A DNA stretch of 64,000 bases from an uncultured Rhizobiaceae bacterium (GCA_958296345.1 CATQIJ010000004.1:36001-100000), one strand, 5' to 3'; counted from the stretch's first letter, positions 7,247-16,943 are shown. Notes: generated by a model not told the origin, from the sequence alone. A program made the numbers and translations.

Positions 7247-8548
7247 ATGCGTGTTGTGATGATTGGTACGGGGTATGTCGGGCTTGTATCTGGTGCTTGT
7301 TTTGCAGATTTTGGACATCATGTAACGTGTGTTGATAAAGACGCTTCTAAGATAAAGCGCTTAGAAGACGGCATTATGCCTATTTATGAGCCAGGTCTTG
7401 ATGTGCTTATTGAAACTAATGTTAAAGCAGGGCGCCTAGATTTTAGCACGGAATCGGGTGACGCAATTGCAGAAGCTGATATTGTATTTATTGCAGTTGG
7501 AACACCTGCCAGACGCGGTGATGGCCATGCTGATTTGACCTATGTTTATGCCGCTGCAGAAGAAATCGCTGGCTATATCAAAGATTATACAGTGATTGTT
7601 ACAAAATCGACTGTGCCTGTTGGAACAGGGGATGAAGTCGAAACTATTATTCGTAAAACTAATCCAGATGCAGAATTTGATGTTGCATCAAACCCTGAAT
7701 TTTTGCGCGAAGGGGCGGCAATTGATGACTTTAAACGTCCTGATCGTGTTGTTGTTGGTGGACATAGTGATCGCGCTTTTGCATCGATGCATGAGTTATA
7801 TCGCCCGCTATTTCTTGATGAGACACCCTTATTAAAAACTGAGCGCCGCACCGCAGAGCTTATTAAATATGCTGCAAACGCGTTTCTTGCGACTAAGATT
7901 AGTTTTATCAATGAGATTTCTGATTTATGTGATGCAGTTGGTGCAAATGTTCAACAAGTTGCCAAGGGTATTGGTCTTGATAATCGGATTGGGTCTAAGT
8001 TCTTGCACGCTGGCCCGGGATATGGTGGTTCTTGTTTTCCAAAAGATACACTCGCACTTTCTAAAACTGCTCAAGATTATGGATCACCAGTTTCTATAGT
8101 TGATACGGTTATTGAGGTTAATGATAAACGCAAAAAAGCTATGGTTTCACGAATTGTGAAAGCGTGTGGTGGTTCTGTTGAAGGTAAGACGCTGGCAATT
8201 CTGGGTCTAACTTTTAAGCCAAATACGGATGATATGCGCGATGCGCCAAGTCTTGTTATTATCCCTGGGCTTCAGGCCTTAGGTGCGAAAATTCGTGCTT
8301 ATGATCCCCAAGGTATGGAAGAAGCTTCAACGATGCTCAACGATGTTGAGTTTTGCGACGATGCTTATCATGCAATGATGGGAGCAGATATTGCGGTTAT
8401 TTTAACTGAATGGAATCAATTTAGAGCTCTAAATTTGACAAGAGTTGCGGAAACTTTGACGACGAATTCGTTAATTGATTTACGTAATATCTATCCTTTG
8501 GATGAGGTCGGTGAGCTTGATTATCACTCTATCGGCCGCCCATCTTGA
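7247..8548 (+). CDS. ugd: UDP-glucose 6-dehydrogenase
   Basis: This 433-residue enzyme oxidises UDP-glucose to UDP-glucuronate with two NAD+, supplying precursors for surface polysaccharides. The N-terminal Rossmann motif is IGTGYVGLVSG (residues 6-16). The catalytic cysteine is C263 in GYGGSCFPKD, and the substrate-binding EFLREG (151-156) and KYAANAFLATKISF (208-220) motifs are present. The length is standard for the bacterial class. GGAAAG lies just before the ATG. The gene is monocistronic; no polysaccharide genes are adjacent. It is cytoplasmic. Confidence 0.95.
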   Translation: MRVVMIGTGYVGLVSGACFADFGHHVTCVDKDASKIKRLEDGIMPIYEPGLDVLIETNVKAGRLDFSTESGDAIAEADIVFIAVGTPARRGDGHADLTYVYAAAEEIAGYIKDYTVIVTKSTVPVGTGDEVETIIRKTNPDAEFDVASNPEFLREGAAIDDFKRPDRVVVGGHSDRAFASMHELYRPLFLDETPLLKTERRTAELIKYAANAFLATKISFINEISDLCDAVGANVQQVAKGIGLDNRIGSKFLHAGPGYGGSCFPKDTLALSKTAQDYGSPVSIVDTVIEVNDKRKKAMVSRIVKACGGSVEGKTLAILGLTFKPNTDDMRDAPSLVIIPGLQALGAKIRAYDPQGMEEASTMLNDVEFCDDAYHAMMGADIAVILTEWNQFRALNLTRVAETLTTNSLIDLRNIYPLDEVGELDYHSIGRPS

Positions 8549-8621
8549 TAATTTGCCATTTTCTTAACCCAGCTGTAAGGTTTTGAAGCGAAGTTTGAAC
8601 ATTATTTAGTTGTATTTTTGC

Positions 8622-8627
8622 TATAAT
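8622..8627 (+). promoter_or_regulatory. extended -10 promoter element upstream of the M48 peptidase
   Basis: TATAAT at 8622-8627 is preceded by TGC, giving an extended -10 element (TGCTATAAT). A TTGAAC at 8595 is too far upstream (21-base spacer) to be an ideal -35. Transcription would start near 8634, about 30 bases before the earliest plausible peptidase codon. Confidence 0.5.
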
Positions 8628-8662
8628 AACTTTGTTGATTAATAACGTATGGGAATTTAGGG

Positions 8663-10177
8663 CTGTTCTTTTTAAAGCAAAGTTGTGATTCATATTATCT
8701 AGCTGGTTCTGCCTTCAGTTCCTTAAAAGCTTTTGCTCGCCTTAAGAAGCCTATAGTTTTAGGGTTTTCTGCTCTCATCCTCGCATCGTGTGTTAGCCCA
8801 ACGGGTGAACTTGATAATACTGGTACATTACAATCAAGTTGGGTTCGGCCTGATGACCCACAAGAAAAAATTGGTGCTAAAGAACACCCTGCTGTCGTTG
8901 CTAAATACGGTGGGGTTTATGAAGATGTTCAGGCTGAGCGTTTAATTGCTGTTATTGTTGGAAAGCTTGTTACGCAATCTGAAGACCCTTCACGCGTCTA
9001 TAAAATTACCTTGCTAAATTCGCCTAAGGTAAATGCTTTTGCTCTGCCAGGAGGGTTTTTATATGTAACGCGTGGCCTTATGGGGCTTGCAAATGACTCA
9101 TCTGAGCTTGCTGCTGTAATTGCGCATGAAATGGCTCATGTTTCATCAAACCATGCTGTTATCAGGCAAGAGAAATTAAAGTCCGCAGCGATTGGTAAGC
9201 AAGTTGTTACAGAAGTTCTTGATGATAGCGCTGCTGGACAAATTGCCATAGCAGCAAACCAAAACCGATTAATAAAATTTTCTCAAGAGCAAGAATTGCA
9301 AGCGGATACAGTTGGAATACGCATGGCAGGCCGTGCAGGATTTGATCCATTTGCGGCAGCTCGGTTTTTGGAGACCATGGATAGCTATCGTAAGTTTATT
9401 GCAGGTGATAAAAACTTTGATAGTTCAGATAATTTCACATCTAGTCATCCTGCTACACCAAAGCGTATTGAACTTGCTCGCCGTCATGGGCGATTTTTTG
9501 GTAGCCCTGGTATAGGTAAGAGAGATCGCGATAGGTATCTCAAAGGTATAGATGGATTATTATTTGGTAATACTGCGGACGAAGGTTTTGTTCGAGGACA
9601 AAGCTTTTCTCATGCTGGATTAGGTATCACTTTTGAAGCACCAAAAGGTTTTACAATCGATAATCACGCAAAGGCAGTTCTAGTATCTGGGCCTGATGAT
9701 ATTGCAACACGATTTGATGCAACAGTTGTGTCTAGCCGCACTGGATTGGTTGAGTATTTAAAGAGTGGGTGGATTACAGGTCTGGTAAATGAAACTATCA
9801 GAGAAAAATCCATCAATGGTTTTGAATCTGCTACAGCAATTGCAAGAGGTGATGCTTGGCGGTTTAAGGTCAGAGTTATCCGTAATGGGGATCAAGTTTA
9901 TCGTTTCATAACCGCAGCGCCACAAACAAATACTAATATTGATGCGGTGTCGCTTAGAATTACAGAAAGCTTTAGAGTCTTGACGAAAGAAGAGATCGCA
10001 AGTCTTAAGCCTTTGGTTATTAAAGTAGCAACAGTTGGCGCTAATGAAACTGAAGAGACGTTTGTTTCTAAAATGCGAGGTTCATCTAGTCCATCAAAGT
10101 TATTTAGATTAATTAATGGACTAAAGTCAGGTGAGACTATTTCTCCGGGGCAAAAAGTCAAAATTGTAACAGATTAA
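8663..10177 (+). CDS. M48-family metallopeptidase lipoprotein (start unclear)
   Basis: The zinc site HEMAH is encoded at 9125-9139, followed by a downstream ELQAD segment, as in M48 peptidases (BepA/LoiP-like) that act on outer-membrane proteins in the periplasm. The C-terminus resembles a LysM-type end (SGETISPGQKVKI). Upstream of the TTG at 9011 the same frame encodes a convincing signal peptide and lipobox (FSALILASC, cysteine codon near 8791) and N-terminal domain, so the true protein begins earlier. But between the in-frame TGA near 8636 and 9011 there is no ATG, GTG or TTG. I tentatively place the start at CTG 8663. Alternatives are a mutated start codon, a missed indel, or an N-terminally truncated product from 9011. 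From 8663 the product is 504 residues. Confidence 0.72.
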   Translation: MFFLKQSCDSYYLAGSAFSSLKAFARLKKPIVLGFSALILASCVSPTGELDNTGTLQSSWVRPDDPQEKIGAKEHPAVVAKYGGVYEDVQAERLIAVIVGKLVTQSEDPSRVYKITLLNSPKVNAFALPGGFLYVTRGLMGLANDSSELAAVIAHEMAHVSSNHAVIRQEKLKSAAIGKQVVTEVLDDSAAGQIAIAANQNRLIKFSQEQELQADTVGIRMAGRAGFDPFAAARFLETMDSYRKFIAGDKNFDSSDNFTSSHPATPKRIELARRHGRFFGSPGIGKRDRDRYLKGIDGLLFGNTADEGFVRGQSFSHAGLGITFEAPKGFTIDNHAKAVLVSGPDDIATRFDATVVSSRTGLVEYLKSGWITGLVNETIREKSINGFESATAIARGDAWRFKVRVIRNGDQVYRFITAAPQTNTNIDAVSLRITESFRVLTKEEIASLKPLVIKVATVGANETEETFVSKMRGSSSPSKLFRLINGLKSGETISPGQKVKIVTD

Positions 10178-10189
10178 TAGTTTTAGCTA

Positions 10190-11056
10190 TTAGATAAGCT
10201 GAGTTATTTCTGGATTTTCTGCAATCAATGTTGTTTCAAGCTTTCTAAGCGCTCGGTTTTCGAGTTGGCGTACGCGTTCTTTTGAAATTCCTAATTTGTT
10301 TCCAAGCTCTTCTAACGTTGCGCTTTTTTCGCTTAAGCGGCGTTTGTTGATAATTAAAAGCTCACGCTCGTTTAAAACACCTAGGGCAGTTTGAAGCCAT
10401 TTAGTGTGTCTCTCACCATCAATTATATCGCTTACATTTTCATCAGGAAGTGGAATTTCGCTTAGTATAAAATCCTGTCGCTCGGCACTGCTTTCATCGT
10501 CAGACGCAACAGGAGCATTGAGTGAAATATCAGATCCACCTAGGCGTGCATCCATGGCTGCCACGTCTTTTGGCGAAACGCCGATTGCTTTTGAAAGCTC
10601 TTGATACAAGTCATGGCTGTTTATGTTCTTATCTAGTTTAGTAATTTGCGCGCGAAGACGGCGTAAATTAAAGAATAGAGATTTTTGACCTGAGCTGGTT
10701 CCTCCGCGAACAATAGACCAGTTTCTTAGGATATGATCTTGAATTGATGCGCGTATCCACCAAGTAGCATAAGTTGAAAAACGTACTTCACGATGAGGAT
10801 CAAAACGTGCAGCAGCCTCAAGTAACCCAACATGTCCTTCTTGTACAAGATCAGAAATAGGCAAGCCATATCGACGGAATTTAGAGGCAACAGCAATTAC
10901 TAGCCTCATGTGTGCAGATGTTAGTTGGTGAAGCGCTTCTTGGTCTTGTTTTTCTATCCACCGAACAGCGAGCTCATGTTCATGATCGCGTTCTAAATAA
11001 GGTGCTTGTCTCGCTGCCTTTGCTAAGCTTTTTCCAATGTTTTCTTGGTGGGCCAA
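10190..11056 (-). CDS. rpoH: RNA polymerase sigma-32-type factor (RpoH family)
   Basis: This 288-residue sigma-70 superfamily protein starts at a TTG (11056) behind a GGGAGAGAG box. Region 2 carries the core-binding and -10 recognition motif LPISDLVQEGHVGLLEAAARF then FSTYATWWIRASIQDHILRN. The RpoH box-like segment SSGQKSLFFNLRRLRA follows. Region 4 ends with LGNKLGISKERVRQLENRAL, the -35-binding helix-turn-helix. Many Hyphomicrobiales have two rpoH genes. The position next to carD and an M48 gene matches the copy often called rpoH2 (oxidative and general stress), but I cannot assign it firmly. It would direct polymerase to heat- or oxidative-stress promoters. Confidence 0.87.
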   Translation of the reverse strand: MAHQENIGKSLAKAARQAPYLERDHEHELAVRWIEKQDQEALHQLTSAHMRLVIAVASKFRRYGLPISDLVQEGHVGLLEAAARFDPHREVRFSTYATWWIRASIQDHILRNWSIVRGGTSSGQKSLFFNLRRLRAQITKLDKNINSHDLYQELSKAIGVSPKDVAAMDARLGGSDISLNAPVASDDESSAERQDFILSEIPLPDENVSDIIDGERHTKWLQTALGVLNERELLIINKRRLSEKSATLEELGNKLGISKERVRQLENRALRKLETTLIAENPEITQLI

Positions 11057-11138
11057 TTTCTCTCTCCCAAATTACATTATGTATTAATTTAACGTGAGGC
11101 GTGAGGTTTTTGTTTCACAACATGTAATAATAACTTGA

Positions 11139-11166
11139 AAGGCCCGCGCTTTTCAGTGCGAGCCTT
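11139..11166. terminator. hairpin between carD and rpoH
   Basis: AAGGCCCGCGC pairs with GTGCGAGCCTT (one mismatch or G-U) around a short loop. It lies 47 bases after the carD stop codon. The U-tract on the minus strand is weak (TTTC), so this may be an imperfect terminator or an RNA processing hairpin. Confidence 0.5.
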
Positions 11167-11212
11167 AAATTATCTTTTAAAATTCAACTATTTAAACTGT
11201 AAGTGAATTTAC

Positions 11213-11776
11213 TTACGCAGCAGCTTCTTGCTCTTCGCCTTCTAGCTTAACGCCACGTTTCGGGCCTTTTGCAAGGTTCTTTTCAATCTCTGCAACTGCT
11301 TCTGTAGAAGAGATTTTGTTAACCGCAGAAATTTCACGAGCCATACGATCAAGCGCTGCTTCATATAATTGGCGCTCAGAATATGACTGCTCTGGTTGGT
11401 TTTCAGAGCGGAAAAGATCGCGAACCACTTCAGCGATGAATACAATATCGCCTGAGTTGATTTTCGCTTCGTATTCTTGCGCACGGCGACTCCACATTGT
11501 GCGTTTGATACGTGCGCGGCCTTGAACTGTTTTTAATGACTTTGCAATACGTGCATCATCAGAAAGTTTGCGCATACCGGCAGATTCAACTTTTGTAGTT
11601 GGAACACGGAGCGTTAGCTTGTCTTGTGCGAAGTTAATTACAAAAAGTTCAAGCGTAAAGCCTGCAACTTCTTGATCTTCAATGTCAGTTATTTGACCAA
11701 CGCCATGTGCAGGATAAACAACAAATTCACCTGTTTTAAAACCTTGACGTTGCATTGTTTTCTTCGCTGTTGCCAT
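11213..11776 (-). CDS. CarD/CdnL-family transcriptional regulator
   Basis: The 187-residue protein has an N-terminal RNA-polymerase-interaction (Tudor-like) domain, FKTGEFVVYPAHGVGQITDIE (residues 13-33), as in CarD and Mfd. The C-terminal helical DNA-binding region has the characteristic WSRRAQEYEAKINSGD and VVRDLFR...SYSERQLYEAA motifs. CarD proteins bind the polymerase beta subunit and stabilise open complexes at rRNA and other promoters. The ATG has a GGAG box upstream. In Hyphomicrobiales carD commonly lies between fdxA and rpoH, exactly as here. An acidic, alanine-ending tail follows the domain. Confidence 0.93.
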   Translation of the reverse strand: MATAKKTMQRQGFKTGEFVVYPAHGVGQITDIEDQEVAGFTLELFVINFAQDKLTLRVPTTKVESAGMRKLSDDARIAKSLKTVQGRARIKRTMWSRRAQEYEAKINSGDIVFIAEVVRDLFRSENQPEQSYSERQLYEAALDRMAREISAVNKISSTEAVAEIEKNLAKGPKRGVKLEGEEQEAAA

Positions 11777-12139
11777 GAAATGGCTCCCTTATTATTTATC
11801 GGCAGAACCGATTGATCAATTTACCTTTAGCCAACATAAATGAGCAGCGTCTTTTGAAATAAAAAGACAATATGAATAGTTTCTAACGTGTCTTAGAAAT
11901 GAAATCCGCAGCATACAGCTGAGTTATACGGCATGACTTTAGTGTACCGTTTATTTTTCAAGTAAGAAGTGATTGGAAAACTCTGCTGTTATCTATGACC
12001 AGAAATGGCTCTATGCCCTATGAAACATATAGGTAACACAAAAATGAGGTTTTTTCAACCCGAGGTAGAAATTGGAAAATATAGGTCCTTGAATATATTA
12101 ATAAATGGTTAATGCTTAAAGCCATTAATAATTTAATTC
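11777..12139. other. intergenic region carD-fdxA, nothing identified
   Basis: About 360 AT-rich bases separate the carD start from the fdxA stop. It must carry the carD promoter, but I could not find a convincing -35/-10 pair. No open frame with family-like composition and no strong hairpin are seen. Confidence 0.5.
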
Positions 12140-12478
12140 TTAGTCGCCATCGCCAGGCTCTGGAGAGAAATACTTCTCAAACTTACCTTCTTCACCATCA
12201 AATTTTTCTGCATCAGCAGGTTGTTCTTTCTTGAGGGTGATGTTTGGCCACTTTTCTGCATACTCTGTATTCACTTGAAGCCACTTATCAAGGCCTGGCT
12301 CAGTATCAGGCTTAATCGCTTCAGCGGGACATTCTGGTTCACATACGCCACAATCGATGCATTCTTCTGGATGAATAACGAGCATGTTTTCGCCTTCATA
12401 AAAGCAGTCTACGGGACATACTTCTACACAATCCATGTATTTACATTTGATACAATTATCGTTGACGATATAGGTCAT
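12140..12478 (-). CDS. fdxA: seven-iron ferredoxin FdxA
   Basis: The 112-residue ferredoxin has both clusters of the 7Fe type: cysteines at 9, 17, 21 and 25 in the first half and C40-x2-C43-x2-C46-x3-C50 in [12 protein letters not shown]. The acidic C-terminal extension (about residues 60-112) is typical of the FdxA family in alphaproteobacteria. It carries low-potential electrons in the cytoplasm. A GGAG box precedes the ATG. Its neighbours (S4 protein and helicase upstream, carD downstream) repeat the common order-wide arrangement. Confidence 0.95.
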   Translation of the reverse strand: MTYIVNDNCIKCKYMDCVEVCPVDCFYEGENMLVIHPEECIDCGVCEPECPAEAIKPDTEPGLDKWLQVNTEYAEKWPNITLKKEQPADAEKFDGEEGKFEKYFSPEPGDGD

Positions 12479-12609
12479 TTATTACTCCACTGCCATTTTG
12501 CGGCTGTCGGTCATATTTATACAATTCGGATACAAGTTTTCTTAAACTCTTACAAGACCATAAACGACTACAAATTACCGCATGGCGAATTGAAAATTCT
12601 AATTGATAG

Positions 12610-13014
12610 TTATTCAGAAGAATTACGTTTCATGGCGACGATTTGCTTGCGTTGATGCTTGGTTGGGCGTCCGTCACTTTGTATGCGTGACATGGATTCT
12701 TTTGTCTGTTCTTGTTTTTGTTTTTCAAGTTTAGGAGGTGATAAATCATTGTAAAGTAGTTGAGCATCGCTGTATGGGCCGCGTTTTTTTGCAAACCCAA
12801 TAACCTCGATGATTTTGATGTCTCTTTGGAGTGTTATTGTAAGAACGTTACTTGCAATAATTTTCCGACTACAGTTGCTAATTTTTTCTTTGTCGACACG
12901 TATTTTGCCAGTTGTTATTTGTTTTTGTGCAATGCTCCTAGTCTTAAATATCCGTGCATGCCAGAGCCATTTATCGATGCGCTGGGTTTGCCGACTAGGA
13001 GGTTGCTCAGTCAT
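12610..13014 (-). CDS. S4-domain RNA-binding protein (Hsp15-like)
   Basis: This 134-residue basic protein opens with the S4 RNA-binding motif RIDKWLWHARIFKTRSIAQK (residues 12-31), followed by GKIRVDKEKI. Hsp15/HslR proteins bind 50S subunits carrying stalled nascent chains and help ribosome recycling. The C-terminal ~60 residues are rich in K, Q and R. The ATG sits 3 bases after the stop of the helicase C-terminal fragment, so it is translationally linked with the helicase gene. The closeness suggests a shared RNA-metabolism role. Confidence 0.9.
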   Translation of the reverse strand: MTEQPPSRQTQRIDKWLWHARIFKTRSIAQKQITTGKIRVDKEKISNCSRKIIASNVLTITLQRDIKIIEVIGFAKKRGPYSDAQLLYNDLSPPKLEKQKQEQTKESMSRIQSDGRPTKHQRKQIVAMKRNSSE

Positions 13015-13017
13015 AAC

Positions 13018-14040
13018 TTATTTGAGATTGCCCTTAAGAGCTGCAAGTGCAGCAAATGGGCTATCTGGATCGGCCTGCTTCTCAGGTTTTTTTGGCTTGT
13101 TATTATTGCGATTTTGAGTTGGCTTGTTATTTTTGCCATCTTTATTATGAGGCTTGCCAGCAAACTTTTTATTAGGTTGTCTGTTGCCCGAGAATTTTTT
13201 GTTAGCCCCACCACCATAACGCCAGATCAATATTGACTTTGGTTCTACTGGTTCTTCTGCAAGAGCATTACCTTCTGTTTTTGCTTCATCAGCTAACTCA
13301 GCACTTTCTGGTTTTGCTTCACTAGCAGGTTCAGAAGGTTTTATATCTGCTTCAAGACGTTTTTCTTCTTTATAGCCAAGGCCTTTTAAGATCGTAATCA
13401 TGTCTTCATGTGTTGCACCCAGAATAGAAAGCATAGCGGGCGTTACATAAAATGCGCGACCATCGATTGCTCCTTCTGGTTTTTCAGAAGCACTGTCTGA
13501 TTTCCAGCTTGTCGTTGGGCGAATTAGATCAGCTAAACGTTCAAGGATGTCGATACGAACGGCTTTAGCGCCAAGAATTTTGAAGCCTGATAGACCGTAA
13601 AATTGTTTTTCATAAGCTTCATCAACGGGCGCTGATGTGCGTCCTGCTGCTGATAAGCCTGGAATTTCTGTTAGGCCTGTTGCCTCCAGCTTATCGTTTG
13701 CGATTGCCCAAAGGAGGCAAATTAGTTGGCTTGGGGCTGGTTTAAGCAATATTGGTACAAAGACATGATAAGCACCAAAACGAACGCCATTGTGGCGCAT
13801 GATGCTACGCATATCTTGATCCAGGTTTTTAAGATCATCTGCAACGTCTTTACGAGAAAGGATGCCTAGGCTCTCAACAAGTCTAAATGCAATGCCACGC
13901 GCAATGCCATTTAATTCCTGGTTAGCTTCAAGGTCTGATAGGGGTTTTAGAAGTGTGTTAACGTGGTTTGAAACCCACCGCCCTAATCTAGCAACAGACT
14001 TATCTAAAGAGATGCCGGTTAACTGTTCGTCAGCTAACAT
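13018..14040 (-). pseudogene. Suv3-like RNA helicase, C-terminal fragment
   Basis: This frame carries the C-terminal third of the DExH helicase encoded by 13018-15797. It starts with LADEQLTGISLDKSVARLGR, includes helical regions with LRHNGVRFGAYHVFVPILLK-like family sequence, and ends in a lysine/asparagine-rich tail of the type that binds nucleic acid. It is out of frame with the preceding segment because of one extra base at 14053 (plus-strand C). Its ATG at 14040 is an internal methionine of the family, not a real start. The reading frame is otherwise intact for 340 codons. Confidence 0.75.
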
Positions 14041-14335
14041 GATTACACGAGGCTTTAAAAGGCGTGTCGCCTTTAGCTAGTTTAGCAACTGCTTCACCAA
14101 GCCAACGCATTGTGCCATCATTGCCCAAAACAATATCACTATTAGGGCTAGCGCCTAATCTGTCAGCACGCTTTTCTATCTCTGCAGAAAGAGCTTTTGC
14201 TGCAGCTGCATTTAGAGCTTTCGCGTCTTTGACACCTTCAGAACTATCCGCCACAAATTTGAAGCCTTTTAAATGACCTACAGCGTGGCCCTCCACACTT
14301 ACGGAACCATTTTCACCAATTTCAGCTTCTAGCAT
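14030..14335 (-). pseudogene. Suv3-like RNA helicase, middle fragment
   Basis: This 101-residue frame matches the middle of the same helicase (MLEAEIGENGSVSVEGHAVG..., then ...DGTMRWLGEAVAKLAKGDTPF). A missing base next to 14336 separates it from the upstream part, and the extra base at 14053 separates it from the downstream part, after which it terminates within ASCNHVS. It overlaps the downstream fragment by 11 bases in a different frame. Confidence 0.7.
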
Positions 14336-14378
14336 TCTTTCTCTTTCAAGCGCTTCATTAAGATACTTGTCCTGCGGT

Positions 14379-15797
14379 CTACGAACGTTTCGTCAAGGTC
14401 TCATGTAGTGCATCTGACAGTCTATCTTCGACTTCTCGGGTTTTTTCTCGCCATTGTATAGCATTTTCAAGCCAATCATCACGATTAGACAAATAAGTGC
14501 AAGTTCTAATGTTGGCAATGCGTGTTGAGAGCGCATCTAATTCGCCATTTGTATTATCACTGCTCGCTACTTGATCAGCGAACCATACTTCGTTGATTTT
14601 GCCTTCGCGAGCAACATTCATATAAACTTGTGAAAGAATTTCCGCGTGTGATGCAGGGGAAATTTTTCGATAGTCTGGGGTCTTAACGACATCCCATAAG
14701 AGACGTACGTTTTCAGGTGTGTTGGTTAGATCTATTATATCTGGATCATTTGAAAGTCGATCTAATGCAATGATATCTGTATTAGGTGGTGCTTTCATTA
14801 AACGACGGTGTTCTGCTGGTTTTTCTAATGAAAACTTTAAGGCTGAAATGGAAACGTAATTGAGATTACGATTTCGCCACGTTAGAATTTTTGCTGGAGC
14901 GAATGTATGGGTTTCTAAGGCTTGAACTAATTCATCTTCAAAGGGTTGAACACGACTAGTAATGCCAAATGTACCATCTTTGGTGTGCCTGCCTGCACGG
15001 CCTGCGATTTGGGCAAGTTCTGGAGCGGTTAGTCTTCTGAATTGGAAGCCGTCATATTTTGTGTCTTGGGCAAAGGCGACGTGATTAACGTCGAGGTTCA
15101 GCCCCATGCCAATTGCATCTGTTGCAATTAGAAAATCCACATCGCCGTTTTGATATAGCTCAACTTGTGCATTCCTTGTACGTGGCGAAAGCGACCCTGT
15201 AACGACTGCTGCTCCCCCGCGTTCTCGCCGCACAAGCTCGGCAATTGCATAAACTTCGTCAGCAGAAAATGCTACGATTGCGCTTCTAATCGGCATACGG
15301 GTTATTTTTTTTGAGCCTGCATATTGAAGAATGGACATGCGAGGACGGGTTGTAATGCTTATGCGCGGTAGCAGGTCTTGCAGTGCTGCTGTCATAGTAT
15401 CGGCGCCGAGTAGCATAGTTTCATGTTTGCCGCGAAGGTTTAAAATACGGTCCGTAAAGAAGTGTCCACGCTCTAAATCGGTTGCGAGTTGAACTTCATC
15501 AATCGCAACAAAATCTGCATTGGTATATTCAGGCATCGCCTCTACCGTGCAGACTTGATATTTTGCGCCTTTGGGCGTGATGCGTTCTTCGCCTGTAACG
15601 AGCGAAACATTTGCAACGCCAACCTTGTCACAAATTTTGCCATAAACTTCACGCGCAAGAAGACGCAATGGCAGGCCGATAAGCCCGCTCTTGTGCGTAA
15701 CCATGCGCTCAATCGCCATATGGGTCTTGCCAGTATTTGTTGGGCCTAAAATAGCTGTAACGCCGTAGCCACTAGCATTGATCGTGTTGGAAGACAT
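14379..15797 (-). pseudogene. Suv3-like RNA helicase, N-terminal fragment
   Basis: This 472-residue fragment holds the full helicase core. The P-loop GPTNTGKT (residues 18-25), a DEVQ Walker B box, the conserved ATDAIGMGLNL and the QIAGRAGRH motif VI place it with the mitochondrial Suv3/MgpS-type DExH helicases. It ends at LHETLTKRS followed by a stop. In relatives the sequence continues FVDRRTS..., and this continuation exists one frame over (missing base near 14385). Adding one base at ~14385 and one at ~14336 and removing one at 14053 restores a single 926-codon gene. The N-terminal piece alone may keep ATPase activity, but this is inference. Confidence 0.8.
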
Positions 15798-15883
15798 GGG
15801 AAAGAGGATGTGTGCTTTATATTAGAGTTTCACGTCTTCTTTATCTAACGCGCCTTGATTAGCTTTGCCAGAAAAATAGCAAT

Positions 15884-16701
15884 TTAACTCGCAGTTCCAA
15901 AGTATTTTGGATTTGCTGTAAAGCGACCATACTTAGTGCCTATAATAATTTTGATCGGTGTAAATACACTGACGCCTTCCATTGGGGCTAGCCAAATTTC
16001 CATGTTTTTGTTTTTAGCCATCTCTTTTACGTTGCGATGGTTTTTTTGTGCCCAGCAACAGGGACATAACGCATTCTACAGACGTAGGCATGGCCATTGT
16101 AACCTTGAGTGTTTATTTTTTTGGTAGATTTATAGCTTAACTTGATGTCGTAACGAGTTTCACCATCAAAAACTGGGAGGTGTTGATTACAAACTTGCTT
16201 GCCATCTTTAGCTGCTTGTCCAGACATTGGCACAATTAGAGTACTTACAGGGTCAATAACTGCCGCCATATGCTTAGCCTCAAGCGGTACATATCTTGGC
16301 GCTATGCGGTTGCGTTTCTTATTGGCTTTAATTTTTACATTTGTGACACGGTCATTAGCGAAAGAAAGTTTGACGCTTTCTTCTTTCTTTTTGCGTTCTT
16401 TGACGGATACTTGATGCGTTTTAGGTTGCAATTGATCGTCAATCATTGCACCAGCACTAATAAACTTTCCCGTTGATGGTGCTAACCATTCTACAAGACC
16501 TGTCGTTTTGCCAGAACCTGTTAAAGAATAGGAGTTGTCATCAAATTGGATTTTAAATTTAGCAATTCCAACTTCAATTCCGCCAAATTTAACAGAAAAG
16601 CGAGTTTCATGGTTTTTAAGCTCGGCATTGACCATGCTGGTTGTTGATATTACTGCTAAAAAGGCAACTGCTGAACCTGTAATTGCTTTTGAAAATACCA
16701 T
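15884..16701 (-). pseudogene. DUF3108 domain protein, C-terminus frameshifted
   Basis: The start is taken at ATG 16701 behind a GGGGA box. A signal peptide (cleavage after ...MVNA) precedes a periplasmic DUF3108 beta-rich domain with GGIEVGIAKFKI, LVEWLAPSTGKF and the FDGETRYDIKLSY segment. Translation runs through a seven-A tract near 16039-16046 into a stop at 16027 (...GHKKTIAT). One additional A would continue it as MEIWLAPMEGVSVFTPIKII and on to a TAA at 15884, the usual family C-terminus. Restored length is 272 residues. The product loses ~45 residues as read. A homopolymer indel is a common sequencing error, so the gene may be intact in reality. Confidence 0.75.
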
Positions 16702-16801
16702 TTTCAAATCCCCATGTTTTGATAACTTTGAGTATCATATAACTTTGTTTACCTGAATATCGTCTGAATGGGGCAAAATTTAGCGAGATATCCATTTTTG
16801 C

Positions 16802-16830
16802 TTGACGTTTACCTATGTTCCCCCTATGAA
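16802..16830 (+). promoter_or_regulatory. sigma-70-type promoter upstream of rpmB
   Basis: TTGACG at 16802-16807 and TATGAA at 16825-16830 are separated by exactly 17 bases. Transcription would start near 16837, giving a leader of about 105 bases before rpmB. The divergent DUF3108 gene starts at 16701. Confidence 0.6.
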
Positions 16831-16943
16831 CTCCACAACCTTCCTGAAGCTGCGGGATAATTTATGTTTTTGCGATAGCAAAGCAAAATTCCAATGTGCT
16901 TTTCAGGAACCTTAAAAGAATTTGAAAAATCAGGATACATCCT

